A stretch of DNA of 64,000 nucleotides from Chamaecyparis obtusa (taxonomy: Eukaryota > Streptophyta > Pinopsida > Cupressales > Cupressaceae): the NCBI GenBank assembly GCA_027943335.1, contig BSBK01007744.1, forward strand, positions 31,001-95,000, given 5' to 3'. Under the pieces are notes generated by a model. That model was not told the origin of the DNA. It made no database searches and saw only the letters and a list, made by a program, of their open reading frames with translations. Made by a program: the position numbers and the translations under genes. Positions 13,002 to 24,441 of the stretch are shown piece by piece. The stretch's first letter is position 1. Each line of letters starts with the position of its first letter.

Positions 13002-13857
13002 TGATGCAGGAGCATCCTGGGTGTAAGAGCAATCTTGCATCACCCAAAAATATTTCTATTTTTATATTCAGTAAGGGCTATTTTGTGCAGAGCTGCTATT
13101 TATGGAAAGTTACTATTTTTGGTAATTTTTGTATGTGCTCAGAATGATATGATTTCTTTCTTGGAGGTTCATTTTGGTCATATAAGTCTGCCAGTAAAGT
13201 TTCATTGCCAGATCAAGTGTATATTGGAAGATATTGAAGATTTTCGGTATTGGCAGCAGGGTACAGAAACTTTGAACTCAATTTTGAAGGCTTTAGAGGC
13301 CCCGGATGAGGTCAAAAATTTGGGTGACGGGTGCTTGCGTGGGTCAAGCCTGTAGAGCACTTCGTGGCATTTCTAAAATGGGGTTATAATAGCCGAGCGG
13401 GTCAACTGGTGATGACTTATGGTCTTCGGAAGTTGGGCCACCTGAAATGGCGGAAAATAATTTTCTTCAAAATTTCTATTCGGGTTTCAAAGGTCATCTT
13501 GAGCTGACTATGATGTAATAAAATGTAAAATAAAATAATTCTAAGTTGGTCGGCCTTATTAGCTAAAATTCTGGAACCTTCCCAGGCGGTGGAAAATTGC
13601 CTATATAAGGAAGGCTGTATTATTGTCTTAGGCAGTTCAGAATAGTTTTGGGTAGTAGATCTGGGTAATAGTTCGAGGCTTTGTCCTACAGAATATTGTA
13701 AGGGAATGCCCATGTGGCTTTGCATATTGTAATTCTGAAAGTTTGTAATTCCACATTTGTGGAGATAATAAGAAGCCAATTTTCTGTTCTTGCATATTGT
13801 TGTTGTTTCTCTATTTCTGTTATGTGTTTGTGGTATTAAGGGGAGCACCCTTCATCA
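13002..13857 (+). repeat. 5' LTR of element A
   Basis: Starts TGATGCAGGAGCATCCTGGG and ends AGCACCCTTCATCA. A TATATAA box at 13602-13608 marks the likely promoter. Identical in length to the 3' LTR. CAGGAGCATCCTG at 13007-13019 is a perfect hairpin at the outer edge. Open frames inside it are incidental and occur in both LTRs. Confidence 0.95.
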
Positions 13858-13859
13858 AG

Positions 13860-13876
13860 TGGTATCAGAGCAGGAG
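13860..13876 (+). other. Primer binding site of element A
   Basis: TGGTATCAGAGCAGGAG begins two bases after the 5' LTR. The first 12 bases are the usual complement of the plant initiator tRNA-Met 3' end used as primer for minus-strand synthesis. Confidence 0.9.
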
Positions 13877-13958
13877 TTCTTGAGTGTGTAAATAGATCGC
13901 CGACTGTGAGGTAGTTTGCACCAGGACCGTGGCTAGGGTTTCAGCGCGCATCGCGAAA

Positions 13959-16900
13959 ATGCCTCCACGACGAGAACGTGGTGGAAGAGTTGGTGCTGTG
14001 ACACCTGAGGTTAGAGAGCTGCAGAGACAAGTGCGAGCATTACAAGAAGAGATTCGTAGAGGAATGAATCTCAATGTCAGAGAAGAAAGCGAGGATGAAG
14101 CCGAAGAAGAATATCAAGAAGGAGAAGCCGAAATTGTGAACCAGGAGGAAGAAAGACTTTTGCGGGCCATTTCCAAGATTGGGAAAAGACCTAAGATTGA
14201 GGTTCCTACATTTTCTAGAAATCTTAACCCAGAGGAATTGATTGACTGGATCAATGAATGTGAGGAATATTTTGAGTACGAAGATGTTGACGATCCTGAT
14301 AGGGTCAAATTTGCGAAGGCCAAATTGAAAGGTCATGCGAAGATCTGGTGGCAAGAAATTCAGTTGGAGCGAAATAGAAGAGGGAAAGATAAAATCACAA
14401 GATGGGATCAGATGGTGGATAAATTGAAGTGACAGTTCATTCCTGTTGATTATGAGCTTGACCTACTGAAGAAAATGCAGAGTTTGAAGCAAGCAGGAAG
14501 ATCTGTTCAGGAGTATACAGAGGAGTTCTATCGACTTCTCATCAGAACAGGCCATGCAGAAGCTGATAAGGAGAAAGTTGCCCGATACCTTAATGGGTTA
14601 AGGCCAAGCATTCAGGAGGAGCTGAATCTGGTTCGAATGAATAGTATTGAAGAGGCATACCAGTTTTCCCTAAAAGTAGAGGAAAAGCTGAACAAGAAGC
14701 TTGAGAGTAGACAAAATGGAAGAGGTCACGGTGCACGATCTGGTGGACGGTCATACGGTGGCCGAAATGAAGATCTGAAAAAGAAGGATGAGGCCAGTAG
14801 CAGTCAGAATCAGCGAGGAAATAATTCCAATCGCTTCCAGGATCAGAATAATAGAGATCAGAGAGGAAGAGGAAGAGGACAAGGATCTGGAAGAGGTGGC
14901 TTTCGTGGAACATGTTTTCACTGTGGAGAAGAAGGTCATAGGGCATTTGAATGTCCTCAGCGCCAAGGCAGAACAGACAGGAGAAATGAAGGCCAGGCCA
15001 GAGTTGCACATGGAGATGAAGATGCCAGATTATCAAATTCTGAAGATGCTGAAAGAGGAGAAACATTGATTAACAGAAGAGTCCTGTTGAGTGGTGAGAA
15101 TGAACCTGAGCAAAGGAGGAGCCTGTTTCGCACCAGGTGCAAGTGTGAAGGTAAATGTTGTGATGTGATCATTGATAGTGGAAGCACTGACAATTTGGTG
15201 TCAGAAGAGATGGTGACAAAGTTGAAGCTCAAGAGACAGAAACACCCACATCCATATCGGATTGCCTGGGTACAGGATGACCACAAGGTCATGGTCAATG
15301 AACAAAGCCTGGTGAAGTTCAAGATTGGTGGATACCAAGATGAGGTATTGTGTGATATCATATCTATGGATGCATGTCATATGTTGTTGGGTAGACCATG
15401 GCAGTTTGACAGATGTGATGTACATGATGGTCGTGCGAATACGTATTCCCTGACAAAGGATGGAGTGCGGCATAAGCTAAAACCATTGAAGGAGACTGAA
15501 GAAAAGGTATGTGGTAATGCAAGGATAACTTTTGTTGATGGAAGAAATTTCCTAGATGGTATGAGGCATGAGCATGTATGTTTTGCTTTAATTCCAAAAG
15601 CTGGTAAAGAGAAAGTAGAAGATGTTCCTGTAGAAGTTGCAGATTTGTTGAATGAGTTTTAGGATATTGTATCCGATAACATGCCTGATGGATTACCACC
15701 GGTCAGGAAGATCATTCATCAGATGGACTTGATCCCAAGAGCGAGTTTGCCAAATAAGGTAGCACACAGAATGACACCTGCAGAAAGTGAGGAGTTGAAC
15801 AGACAAGTACATGAACTATTACAGAAAGGATTGATCCGTGAGAGTCTGAGTCCCTATGCTGTACCAGTGGTATTAGCACCAAAGAAGAATGGAGAATGGA
15901 GGATGTGTACAGATTCTAGGGCAATAAACAAGATCACAATCAAGTACAGGTTTCCATTGCCACGAATGGATGATATTATGGACTGTTTGAGTGGAGCTGT
16001 GTATTTCTCAAAGATAGATCTGAAGAGTGGATATCATCAGATTCAGATCAGAGAAGGAGATGAATGGAAGACTGCCTTCAAGACAAAGGAAGGACTGTAT
16101 GAGTGGTTAGTCATGCCTTTTGGGCTAACCAATGCACCGAGCACTTTCATGCGGCTCATGAACGAGGTTCTGAAAGAATTTCTAGGTAAGTTTGTCATTG
16201 TTTACCTAGATGATATTTTGATCTTAAGTAAGACATTGGAGGAGCATATGATGCTTATTCGTATGGTATTTGAGAAGTTGAGAGAAGATAAATTGTTGAT
16301 TAATTTGAAGAAGTGCAATTTTGTGAAGAAAGAGTTAGTGTATTTGGGATTTGTAGTTTCAGCAGAAGGTCTGAAAATGGACCCAGAGAAGGTACAGGCT
16401 ATTCTTGAATGGCCTACTCCAAGGAATGCTACTGAGGTAAGATCTTTTCATGGTCTAGCTAGCTTTTACAAAAAGTTTATCAAAAATTTTAGCAGTATTT
16501 GTGGACCCTTGACTAAAACAATGAGAGGGGATAGAAAAGAATTTAAGTGGACTAATGGGGCAGAAAAGAGTTTTCAATTGTTGAAACAAAAAGTTATAGA
16601 ACAACCTATTTTAGCACTTCCAAATTTTAATAAGGTGTTTCAAGTAGATTGTGATGCTAGTGGTACTGCAATAGGAGCTGTTATGAGCCAAGAAGGTAAA
16701 CCTGTTGCTTATTTCAATGAGAAGTTAAATGATGCCAAGAGGAAATATTATGTTTATGATCAAGAATTTTATGCTATAGTTCAGGCATTAAAGAAGTGGA
16801 GACATTATCTACTTCCTAAGGAGTTTGTTTTGTATACTGATCATCAAGCTTTGCAATATTTGAATAGTCAAGGAAAATTGAATCAAAGGCATTTGAAATG

Positions 16901-18467
16901 GGTTGAGTTTTTGCAGAGTTATACATTTGTTTTGAAACACAGGAGTGGAAAGTCTAATAGGGTTGTAGATGCTCTTAGCAGAAGGCAACTATTGCTTCCA
17001 AAAATGCAGATTGAAGTGGTTGGGTTCAAGGAACTCAAGAATTTGTATCCAGAGGATCCTGATTTTGGTGAAGCTTGGAAAGCTTGTACAGAACCTGTTA
17101 CTCTAGACAGGACGAAATGGTTGGATTTCATCATCCAGGATGATATGCTATTCAGAGGGAGTCAGTTGTGCATTCCACGAAGTTCTATGAGGGAGAATCT
17201 CATCAAGGAGAAGCATAGCGGAGGATTGGCTGGACATTTTGGTCGTGACAAAACTCTTGGTTTGGTTAGTGAGAATTATTATTGGCCACAGTTGCAGCAA
17301 GATGTGAAGAAGTTTGTACAAAGTTGCAGAGTATGTCAGATGGCAAAAGGAGTGAAGCAAAATACAGGGTTGTATCATCCATTATTTGTACCAGAGAAGC
17401 CTTGGGAGGATATCAGCATGGACTTTGTTCTTGGTTTACCGAGGACACAGCGGGGACACGATTCAATTTTTGTGGTAGTTGACAGATTTTCAAAGATGGC
17501 ACATTTCATTCCCTGCAAGAAGACTAATGATGCTATTCATGTAGCCGAATTATTTTTCAGAGAAGTAGTGAGACTTCATGGTTTGCCAAAGACCATAGTT
17601 TCAGATCGGGACACTAAGTTTGTTGGATATTTCTGGCGTACATTATGGAAGAAGTTGAAGACAGATTTGAAATTCAGTTCATCACATCATCCACAGACTG
17701 ATGGACAGACAGAGGTGGTGAATAGGAGTTTGGGAAATTTGCTGAGATGTTTGGTTGGAGATAAGCCAACAGGGTGAGATTTGATTTTACCACAGGCAAA
17801 ATTTGCATACAATAATTCTGTCAATAGGAGCACTGGTAAATCACCATTCCAAATTGTATATGGAAGTAGTCCAAGAAATGCATCTGAATTGAGAAAGATA
17901 GATAAAGGAGAAATAAGTAGTGCTGAAGCTGAAGATTTTGCAGAACATTTGAAGAACATCCATGAGGAGGTGAGGAAGCATATTGCCAAGATGAATGCAC
18001 AGTATAAGGCTAAGGTAGATGTGAAAAGGAGGCATAAGGAATTTCAAGTTGGTGATGAAGTCATGGTTCATTTGCGGAAGGAGCGGTTTCTGGTTGGTAC
18101 ATATAACAAGTTGAAAATGAAGAAGTTTGGGCCATGTAAGATACTGAAGAAGCATGATTCAAGAAATGCATATGAGGTAGAATTGCCTAGTGAGCTGAAT
18201 ATTTTACCAGTGTTTAACATTTCAGATTTGACAGAGTATCACAAAGGAGGTGTTGAGGATGAGGTTGCAGCAGCACAGTGGAGTATTCCAGTAACCAGTT
18301 CAGATATCAAGGAGATTGAAGACATACTGGACAGTCATGTTGGCAGAAGCACAAGGAATAGGACATATGAAGAGTATTTGGTCAAATGGAAAGGATGACC
18401 TATTGAAGATTCATCATGGCTAACAAAGGAGGAGGTTAACCGTCTTGGTTTTCCTTCGCACACCTAA
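13959..18467 (+). pseudogene. Gag-Pol polyprotein of element A, four nonsense codons
   Basis: One frame runs from ATG 13959 (MPPRRERGG) to TAA 18465-18467, about 1500 codons, interrupted by TGA 14430, TAG 15660, TGA 17775 and TGA 18396. In order: gag (DWINECEEYFEYEDVDDPDR region); zinc knuckle CFHCGEEGHRAFEC at 14913-14954; aspartic protease IIDSGSTDNL with the Asp at 15174; reverse transcriptase with YLDD at 16203-16214; RNase H (VDCDASG); integrase with HHCC finger (about 17212-17350) and catalytic Asp 17421, Asp 17604, Glu 17712; and a chromodomain (about 18303-18440, EYLVKWKG). All catalytic residues are intact, so the stops are the only visible lesions. Each stop fits a single transition (CGA to TGA, CAG to TAG or TGG to TGA), but that is inference from the family. 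Confidence 0.95.
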
Positions 18468-18505
18468 GTCATGACAGGGTCACTTCTCAAATTACCCTGG
18501 GTGTC

Positions 18506-19361
18506 TGATGCAGGAGCATCCTGGGTGTAAGAGCAATCTTGCATCACCCAAAAATATTTCTATTTTTATATTCAGTAAGGGCTATTTTGTGCAGAGCTGC
18601 TATTTATGGAAAGTTACTATTTTTGGTAATTTTTGTATGTGCTCAGAATGATATGATTTCTTTCTTGGAGGTTCATTTTGGTCATATAAGTCTGCCAGTA
18701 AAGTTTCATTGCCAGATCAAGTGTATATTGGAAGATATTGAAGATTTTCGGTATTGGCAGCAGGGTACAGAAACTTTGAACTCAGTTTTGAAGGCTTTAG
18801 AGGCCCTGGATGAGGTCAAAAATTTGGGTGACGAGTGCTTGCGCGGGTCAAGCCTGTAGAGAGCTTCGTGGCATTTCTGAAATGGGGTTATAATAGCTGA
18901 GCGGGTCAACTGGTGATGACTTATGGTCTTCGGAAGTTGGGCCACCTGAAATGGCAGAAAATAATTTTCTTCAAAATTTCTATTCGGGTTTCAAAGGTCA
19001 TCTTGAGCCGACTATGATGTAATAAAATGTAAAATAAAATAATTCTAAGTTGGTCGGCCTTATTGGCTAAAATTCTGGAACCTTCCCAGGCGGTGGAAAA
19101 TTGCCTATATAAGGAAGGCTGTATTATTGTCTTAGGCAGTTCAGAATAGTTCTGGGTAGTAGATCTGGGTAATAGTTCGAGGCTTTGTCCTACAGAATAT
19201 TGTAAGGGAATGCCCATGTGGCTTTGCATATTGTAATTCTGAAAGTTTGTAATTCCACATTTGTGGAGATAATAAGAAGCCAATTTTCTGTTCTTGCATA
19301 TTGTTGTTGTTTCTCTATTTCTGTTATGTGTTTGTGGTATTAAGGGGAGCACCCTTCATCA
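18506..19361 (+). repeat. 3' LTR of element A
   Basis: 856 bp, same ends as the 5' LTR, with TATATAA at 19106-19112. Differs from the 5' copy at about 12 sites, mostly A/G and C/T. No clear purine tract precedes it: the bases before 18506 read ATTACCCTGGGTGTC, and a direct repeat of CCTGGGTGT lies on both sides of the LTR start. Confidence 0.95.
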
Positions 19362-19366
19362 GGAAC

Positions 19367-20057
19367 CATCTCAATCCTATACCTCCCTAAGTTCCATGAA
19401 GTTATTGTAGAATGAGGTCTTATATCCCCATGATTTTCTTGATTAGCCAAAGTATTATTTTGATTATGATTAGATGGCCTAGGAGCCATAGGGATGATTT
19501 CCACAAAATGATGGAAAGGACCTCCATCATTTTCTTGATCTTGATAATTGAGCTTTCTCCTCCTTCAAAGTTTGTAGAAGTGGCATATATGTGTATGACA
19601 TCTACTTGAATTTTTATTGTAGCATCTAATAATGATTCCCACTCATATTTATGAAAATTTGTTTCACTGTTATGATATTGTCTGATGTAATCAGCTATAG
19701 TTATTGTAGGAGGTAGATCTTCATCATTACTTTCTTCTATGATAGGAGGTATAGATATTTTTTAGTAGCAGTAAAAGAAAAGTAGTCTAGAATAGGCATA
19801 AGATGAGGCATATCCAAGATATGGGAAACATCAGCTAGTTGCCCCCAATTAGGATGCACATGATTAGAAGTAGTAGTTGTAGTAGTAGTAGGAATTTTAT
19901 CAAGAGACTGAGTAAGATTTTCTTGATTAAGACCATTTTCTATTGGATCCACAAGTTCCATTGGGTCATTTTCTTGAGAAGCTTGAGATGGTATATAGGG
20001 ATCTCCTTGATATTTTGGATTAGAAGTTTGGATATGTAAGAGCCTTTCATATGTCAT
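19367..20057 (-). pseudogene. Post-protease linker of element B
   Basis: An open minus-strand frame (19737-20057), with weaker continuation to the A insertion, is rich in Thr, Asn and acidic residues (IENGLNQENLTQ). It joins the G-patch on its right to the A insertion on its left. In Ty3 order the reverse transcriptase should follow, but none is seen on either side of the insertion. Confidence 0.45.
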
Positions 20058-20506
20058 TGGTTGTATTTATGTTCTTCTTCATCATCTGAGTCCTCATATG
20101 TGGGAGTATTGCAGCTAGGTTTGTCAAACTTATGTTCATGATAGCCAACACCTGTCTTGCCTTTAGTATTTTTGAATTCAACATGTAAAGGTTCAAGAAG
20201 ACCTTTTCCTTTTCCAAGAGGAATTTTTCCATCATATCCCATTTTTTGCATAAGTTGGTAACCCACACCATACTTTTTAGGTGAAATTTTAGCATGTTTT
20301 AGTTCTTGTTCAGATTGTTCTCTCTTAAAGAGTCTTTGTATGACAACATTGTCTTCCCTTTCTAGCTCTAGGGGAATTTTAGCTTTAACCATTCTAGTAC
20401 CTTCATGTATAATATATATTCCTATAACTATAGGAATGAGTGAGAGAGATGATTTTCCATAAGATTTTGAAGATATGGGAAGAGTGTCTACTTGATATTC
20501 TCCCAT
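20054..20506 (-). pseudogene. G-patch-containing segment of element B
   Basis: A 150-codon minus-strand frame with a glycine-rich motif GVGYQLMQKMGYDGKIPLGK followed by GKGLLEPL. This is the G-patch pattern (G.G..ll.kMGw..G.GLGk...G...Pi), a small RNA-binding domain. It lies directly downstream of the protease relic, the position where some retroelements and retroviruses carry a G-patch. The tail is acidic (EDSDDEEEH). It reads as part of B's polyprotein and not as a host G-patch protein, because protease and gag relics flank it on the same strand. Confidence 0.65.
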
Positions 20507-20689
20507 ACCAGTAGGCCTGACTACTATTCATTTCCCATAGTCTGATAGAGTTTCTATTTATTGTTCTTCTACTTCTTTAGGATTTTATCCTTCTTAGTTG
20601 TGGGGAACCATTCACTCTACTTATTTAGGATTTCTACATATATATATGTTGAGTCTACAGGACTAGTAATATCAATTTAGTCACGAGGG

Positions 20690-21459
20690 AATTTAATGCA
20701 TCGATGGTATGTAGAAGGAACTTCTTGCATCTCATGGATCCAAGGGAGACCTAGAAGTATGTAGTATGACAAACGAATATCCAAGACCTGATAGATGACG
20801 TACTATAGAACATGACCTACCCAAATGGGAAAGACTATCATGCCTTTAGAAGAATGTTACTCTTCATCATATGCTTTGATCATTAATTTACATTGGGGAT
20901 CAATAGCATGCTATGAGAAACTGAGAGATTTAACCAAACTGAAAGTGCAAATGTTCAAACGTGTTCCTCTATCTATCAAAATGTGATTAAATCTATACTT
21001 ATGGATAAAGACTTCAATATGAAGGGGATGATTATGCAGATGGATGACAGATTTTTCATCTATTTTAGAGAAAGTTAGATAATGAGGTGAAGCAAGATGA
21101 CCAACTATATACTGTAACTTATCAACATCTAGGTCCTTAGGTACATTAGCCGCAAGAAGGGCTTGATCAAGGATATCCCTATGAGTAGGAAAAATTTTGA
21201 ACAACTCAAGTATTGATATCTGAGTTGAAGTATGTTGAAGTTGGTCAACTATATTGTAGTCATTTGTAGCTAACAAGGTAGCTGGTTTAGATACAGAGAT
21301 TATTGTATTCTTAGGAGAAGAGGAGGAAGATGAACCTTCTCCTAGTAGAATGACTTTCTCTTGAGAGCAGGTTACCGCATTAGATAATTCAGCTTCAACT
21401 TTATCCTTAGCTTTAGTAGTATTGATAGTATGGTTGGAGGACTCAAGAATATTAATCAA
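20690..21459 (-). pseudogene. Aspartic protease region relic of element B
   Basis: Minus-strand frame 20911-21459 includes VPKDLDVDKLQYIVGHLASP and then HILIDRGTRLNICT. The latter matches the active-site pattern hLIDGGA.LNIC of plant Ty3/gypsy proteases, with the first catalytic Gly replaced by Arg. Further along, about 20740, a LLG.PWIHEMQ-like segment corresponds to the second conserved motif (LLGRPWIH). Stops and frame changes separate the two. N-terminal to the domain is a Ser-rich linker. Confidence 0.65.
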
Positions 21460-22079
21460 ATTGTCACTATTAGAGTACGTATAGCCAACCTTATTATCAT
21501 TTTCCTTAGAAGACTCCCCCTTTTCAAATTTAGGAAAAAGCTCCTTGAAAGCCTTATGATCATTATTCTCTTATGGGGGATCAACCACAATAGTCTCATT
21601 ATCAATTACATCCTGGATGAGATTATTAAGCTTCATACATTCGTTAATCTTGTGGCCTTTGTTGCGATGATAATCACAATAGTGGTTTTCATTCCATCAT
21701 TTAGGCTTTATCTGAAGATCATAGGGTCTTGAGTTATCATGAAAAGTAATGATCTTATTAGTCAAAAGTGCCTTCAAAATGTTTTCAAGTGATTCTCCGA
21801 GAGGAGTGAAGTTTCTCTTAGGCTTACAAATCCAAGGCCTATGAGGTTTGGAGTCCGTTGAGTCATTCTTATTAGTTTTCATAGTAGTAGATAAATTGAA
21901 AGTTGGATCTTTACGAGTGGTGGACACTAAAGTTGTACCCAGGATTCTGTCATTGACAACATCTTTAGTATTGTTCCAGAGTTTGTTCGTATCCTTGTTA
22001 TGTTGGTTGTTAGAAGAGGATTTATGTTATGTAGATTGAAGAGTGATTTTTCCCTTACAAACAATGACATCCTCTATGT

Positions 22080-22745
22080 GAATAGATGCTTTAACCAATT
22101 TATCAAATGAAGCATGGGTTTGCATTTTCAATACATAATTCATTTTAGGAACCAAAGCACTAATGAATATATCAATATTTTTAGTCTCAATAATATATCG
22201 AGGATAATGTGAGTAGAGATTTCACCATCATTAAAGAAAAATCACAAAGGATTCGCCTTGGTGTTGTTTGATATTGCAAAGATAAAGCATAGTGATAGCA
22301 TGTTGGATATTATAGGAGTATTGTTGAATAAATATATGCACTAGTTGATCAAATAATTTAAGAGGAGATAGTTTAGTGAACCACTCCATAGCTTGACCAC
22401 TAAGATTCTTAGGAAAGAGTCTCATAAGATATGTGGGTTCATGCAATAATTCCATGTTTAGTGTGTAAAATTCCTAATATGATCATGATGATCTCTCCTA
22501 CCATCATACTTTTTGTACTTAGGAAACTCAACCTTTTGAGGAAAAGGAGGCATGTATAGATCTTTGTCAAAAGGAAATGAGAATATATCCTAAAGAGAAA
22601 AATATGTGCTTGGTTGTTCCTTTTCCTTTTCCAAGCATAGCATTTGATTCATCATCTCTTCCATCTATTTCTCCATGATTTCCATTACAAATGGTTCTTT
22701 CTTTATCAGGTTGTCAACGTCAAAGTTATGAGATAGCTTGACTCC
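22080..22745 (-). pseudogene. Gag relic of element B
   Basis: The best frame (22231-22455, minus) contains EPTYLMRLFPKNLSGQAMEW and FTKLSPLKLFDQLVHIF, then QQYSYNI. This is the conserved core of Ty3/gypsy gag (capsid region; usual form LF..SL.G.A..WF..L....i.t...L...F...Y). Upstream (higher coordinates) are MEEMMNQML and PPFPQKVEFPKYKKYDGR-like sequence that precedes the core. Several stops interrupt it. The element appears truncated near 22745, before any primer site. Confidence 0.65.
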
Positions 22746-22839
22746 TTTGTGTCATGTCTATTGAAGTTTCATGGATGTTTTATTTATTTGTTTACATGAA
22801 TTTACATTTCAGTTATGTTATTAAGTGTATGGTGAATGA

Positions 22840-22954
22840 AGTTGACACAGTCGGTTATTGAAGTACATGTTTACAAGGATTCGGTTTGAAATTTTTTTAA
22901 GGATATTGATTCACCCCTCCCCTCTTAGTACACATATTTCCATAATTCCAATAG
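22840..22954 (+). repeat. Truncated LTR 3' end of copia type
   Basis: AGGATATTGATTCACCCCTCCCCTCTTAGTAC and the final ATTCCAATA resemble the LTR ends at 24330-24377 (element C). It is not followed by a primer binding site. Probably a relic of a related LTR. The left edge is uncertain. Confidence 0.4.
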
Positions 22955-23145
22955 GATATCCTTAATAGTTCCCTCCAAGTTTGCAAGATGGGTCTCACAA
23001 AATAAATATTATCAAGTGATCATCCCAAGTGGCCATGTTTGGAAGACTATGAGTGTCTTGTTGCACCAAAACAAAATCACCCATATATTTGAGAAAATAA
23101 ACATCATCATATGTAACATTAAGGATATGAGATCTAAGTGAATTC
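22955..23145 (-). other. Unidentified target sequence of element C (left part)
   Basis: A minus-strand frame of about 48 codons (LNVTYDDVYFLKYMGDFVLV) runs here and ends at the C insertion. The right part of the interrupted sequence is at 31482-31749. I do not recognise it. Confidence 0.25.
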
Positions 23146-23150
23146 CATTT

Positions 23151-24377
23151 TGTTAATCTCTATTGAGCATTTTAGGTTGTCATTAGTATCAAAGGATAGT
23201 AAACAGGTCAGTTGGTTACTTATATTAAGTCGGTCAATAACCAGAAGTAAGACAAAGTAGTCGGTAAGGTCTTTACACCGAGCATCACATAGTTAACTGA
23301 GCACTAGCAACAATGACACCGATGGTTAGTAAACACTGAGCATTGTAGTATACACTGAGCAGATTATACAGTGTTTATCGATGATCACAAAAAATGGTAT
23401 AGTAATCTGAAATGGAAAATTCTTCTATGTAAATGCTTACAACATATCGTAAAATGGTTTACCAAGATCGAGGAGCATTTATTGTAAATAGATACTCATT
23501 AAATGTAATGTTTATCTTATTGTAATAGTTGATCTAGGTTATTTTGCACCGTAGATCTTAGGGTTATGATTATTTTTGTAACCTAATTTTTGCTAAGGCG
23601 GCAAAAAAGAACACTATATATTTTGTTTGTTCGCACCATTTTACAAGGTTGGGTGAACTAATATATATGAATCATAGAGCACTTGAAGAAATTGCCTATC
23701 TTCAAGACAATTAGTTTACCAAGTAGAACAGAGCACAGAGGATATCAGATTGAGCAGAATCAGAGAAGGCAACCGAGCAGAATAGAGTAGAAAAACATCA
23801 CAGATAAGGTGATATTTTGATGAGCACTTATAGATCTATTTCAAACAATTGAGTTGTCAACTAGCAGATATTTACCTATTACTTTTTGACAATTGTGATA
23901 GAGTTTTGATAAATCTCTTAATAGAGTAGACTTAACAGTCTTATGTAAATCTCTTAACCGAGTACACACTTCATTAGTGTTGTTTAAATCCTATAACTAG
24001 GTAGATCTAGCTGATCTGACATGTTACTCCTCATAGGGTAAGATCACCAGAAGTGATCAAAACTTGTAGCCTTAACAGGAAAACCTTTTGTATCTGCAGT
24101 AGTGAAGAATTTGTGGGTTTCATCCCCACCGCAATTTTTACCTTCTTACAAGGGTTTCCATGTTACCAAAATACTTGTGTTATGTGATTGTCATATTGAT
24201 TTCATGTTGTTTACTTTCTTAAGTTAACTAGATGATTGATTTATACAATTGTATTCAACTTATTTTGATCGGTTATCACAGTATTCAATTATAGATCAAA
24301 AAGGTTTTTACAAGAAAATTTTTGTAGGCACTGATTCACCCCTCCCCTCTCAGTACCTATCTCTCCTAATTCCAACA
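23151..24377 (+). repeat. 5' LTR of element C
   Basis: TGTTAATCTC to CCTAATTCCAACA. A TATATA box lies at 23615-23620. The end carries CTGATTCACCCCTCCCCTCT, a pyrimidine-rich signature shared with LTRs of E, F and H. Confidence 0.9.
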
Positions 24378-24378
24378 A

Positions 24379-24393
24379 TTGGTATCAGAGCAC
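24379..24393 (+). other. Primer binding site of element C
   Basis: TTGGTATCAGAGCAC starts two bases after the 5' LTR. TGGTATCAGAGC matches the initiator tRNA-Met primer complement. Confidence 0.85.
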
Positions 24394-24441
24394 AATTCTA
24401 TTATTGAACAGTCTAACCACTGAAGGGTAAAGATCTAATTC

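Larger units (their letters stand above)
13002..19361 (+). mobile_element. Chromodomain Ty3/gypsy element A, full length
   Basis: A complete 6360-bp element: two LTRs of equal length (856 bp each), a primer site after the 5' LTR, and a single-frame gag-pol with a C-terminal chromodomain. GGAAC at 12997-13001 and again at 19362-19366 is a perfect 5-bp target duplication. The LTRs differ at about 12 positions by eye (about 1.4%), so it is the youngest dated insertion in the window. It landed in the minus-strand element B. It is inactive because the reading frame has four nonsense codons. The presence of a chromodomain places it among chromoviruses; the exact clade is not determined. Confidence 0.95.
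11680..22745 (-). mobile_element. Decayed Ty3/gypsy element B, split by element A
   Basis: Read on the minus strand from right to left, remnants occur in the order gag, protease, G-patch linker, (insertion of element A), linker, RNase H, integrase zinc finger. That is the gene order of a Ty3/gypsy polyprotein. No reverse-transcriptase motif was found between the G-patch and RNase H, so that domain seems to have been lost. Many stops and frameshifts show the copy is old. The two parts are 19367-22745 and 11680-12996; A (13002-19361) with its GGAAC duplication separates them. Neither LTR of B could be delimited and the edges given are where recognisable coding sequence fades. Confidence 0.75.

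Noticed and set aside
13417..13848. 143-codon minus-strand frame, found again at 18921-19352
   Set aside because: Both copies lie in the LTRs of element A and are duplicated with them; no coding signal.
13929..13958. Possible GTG start upstream of A's gag
   Set aside because: Plant genes start with ATG; the ATG at 13959 begins the typical basic gag N-terminus.
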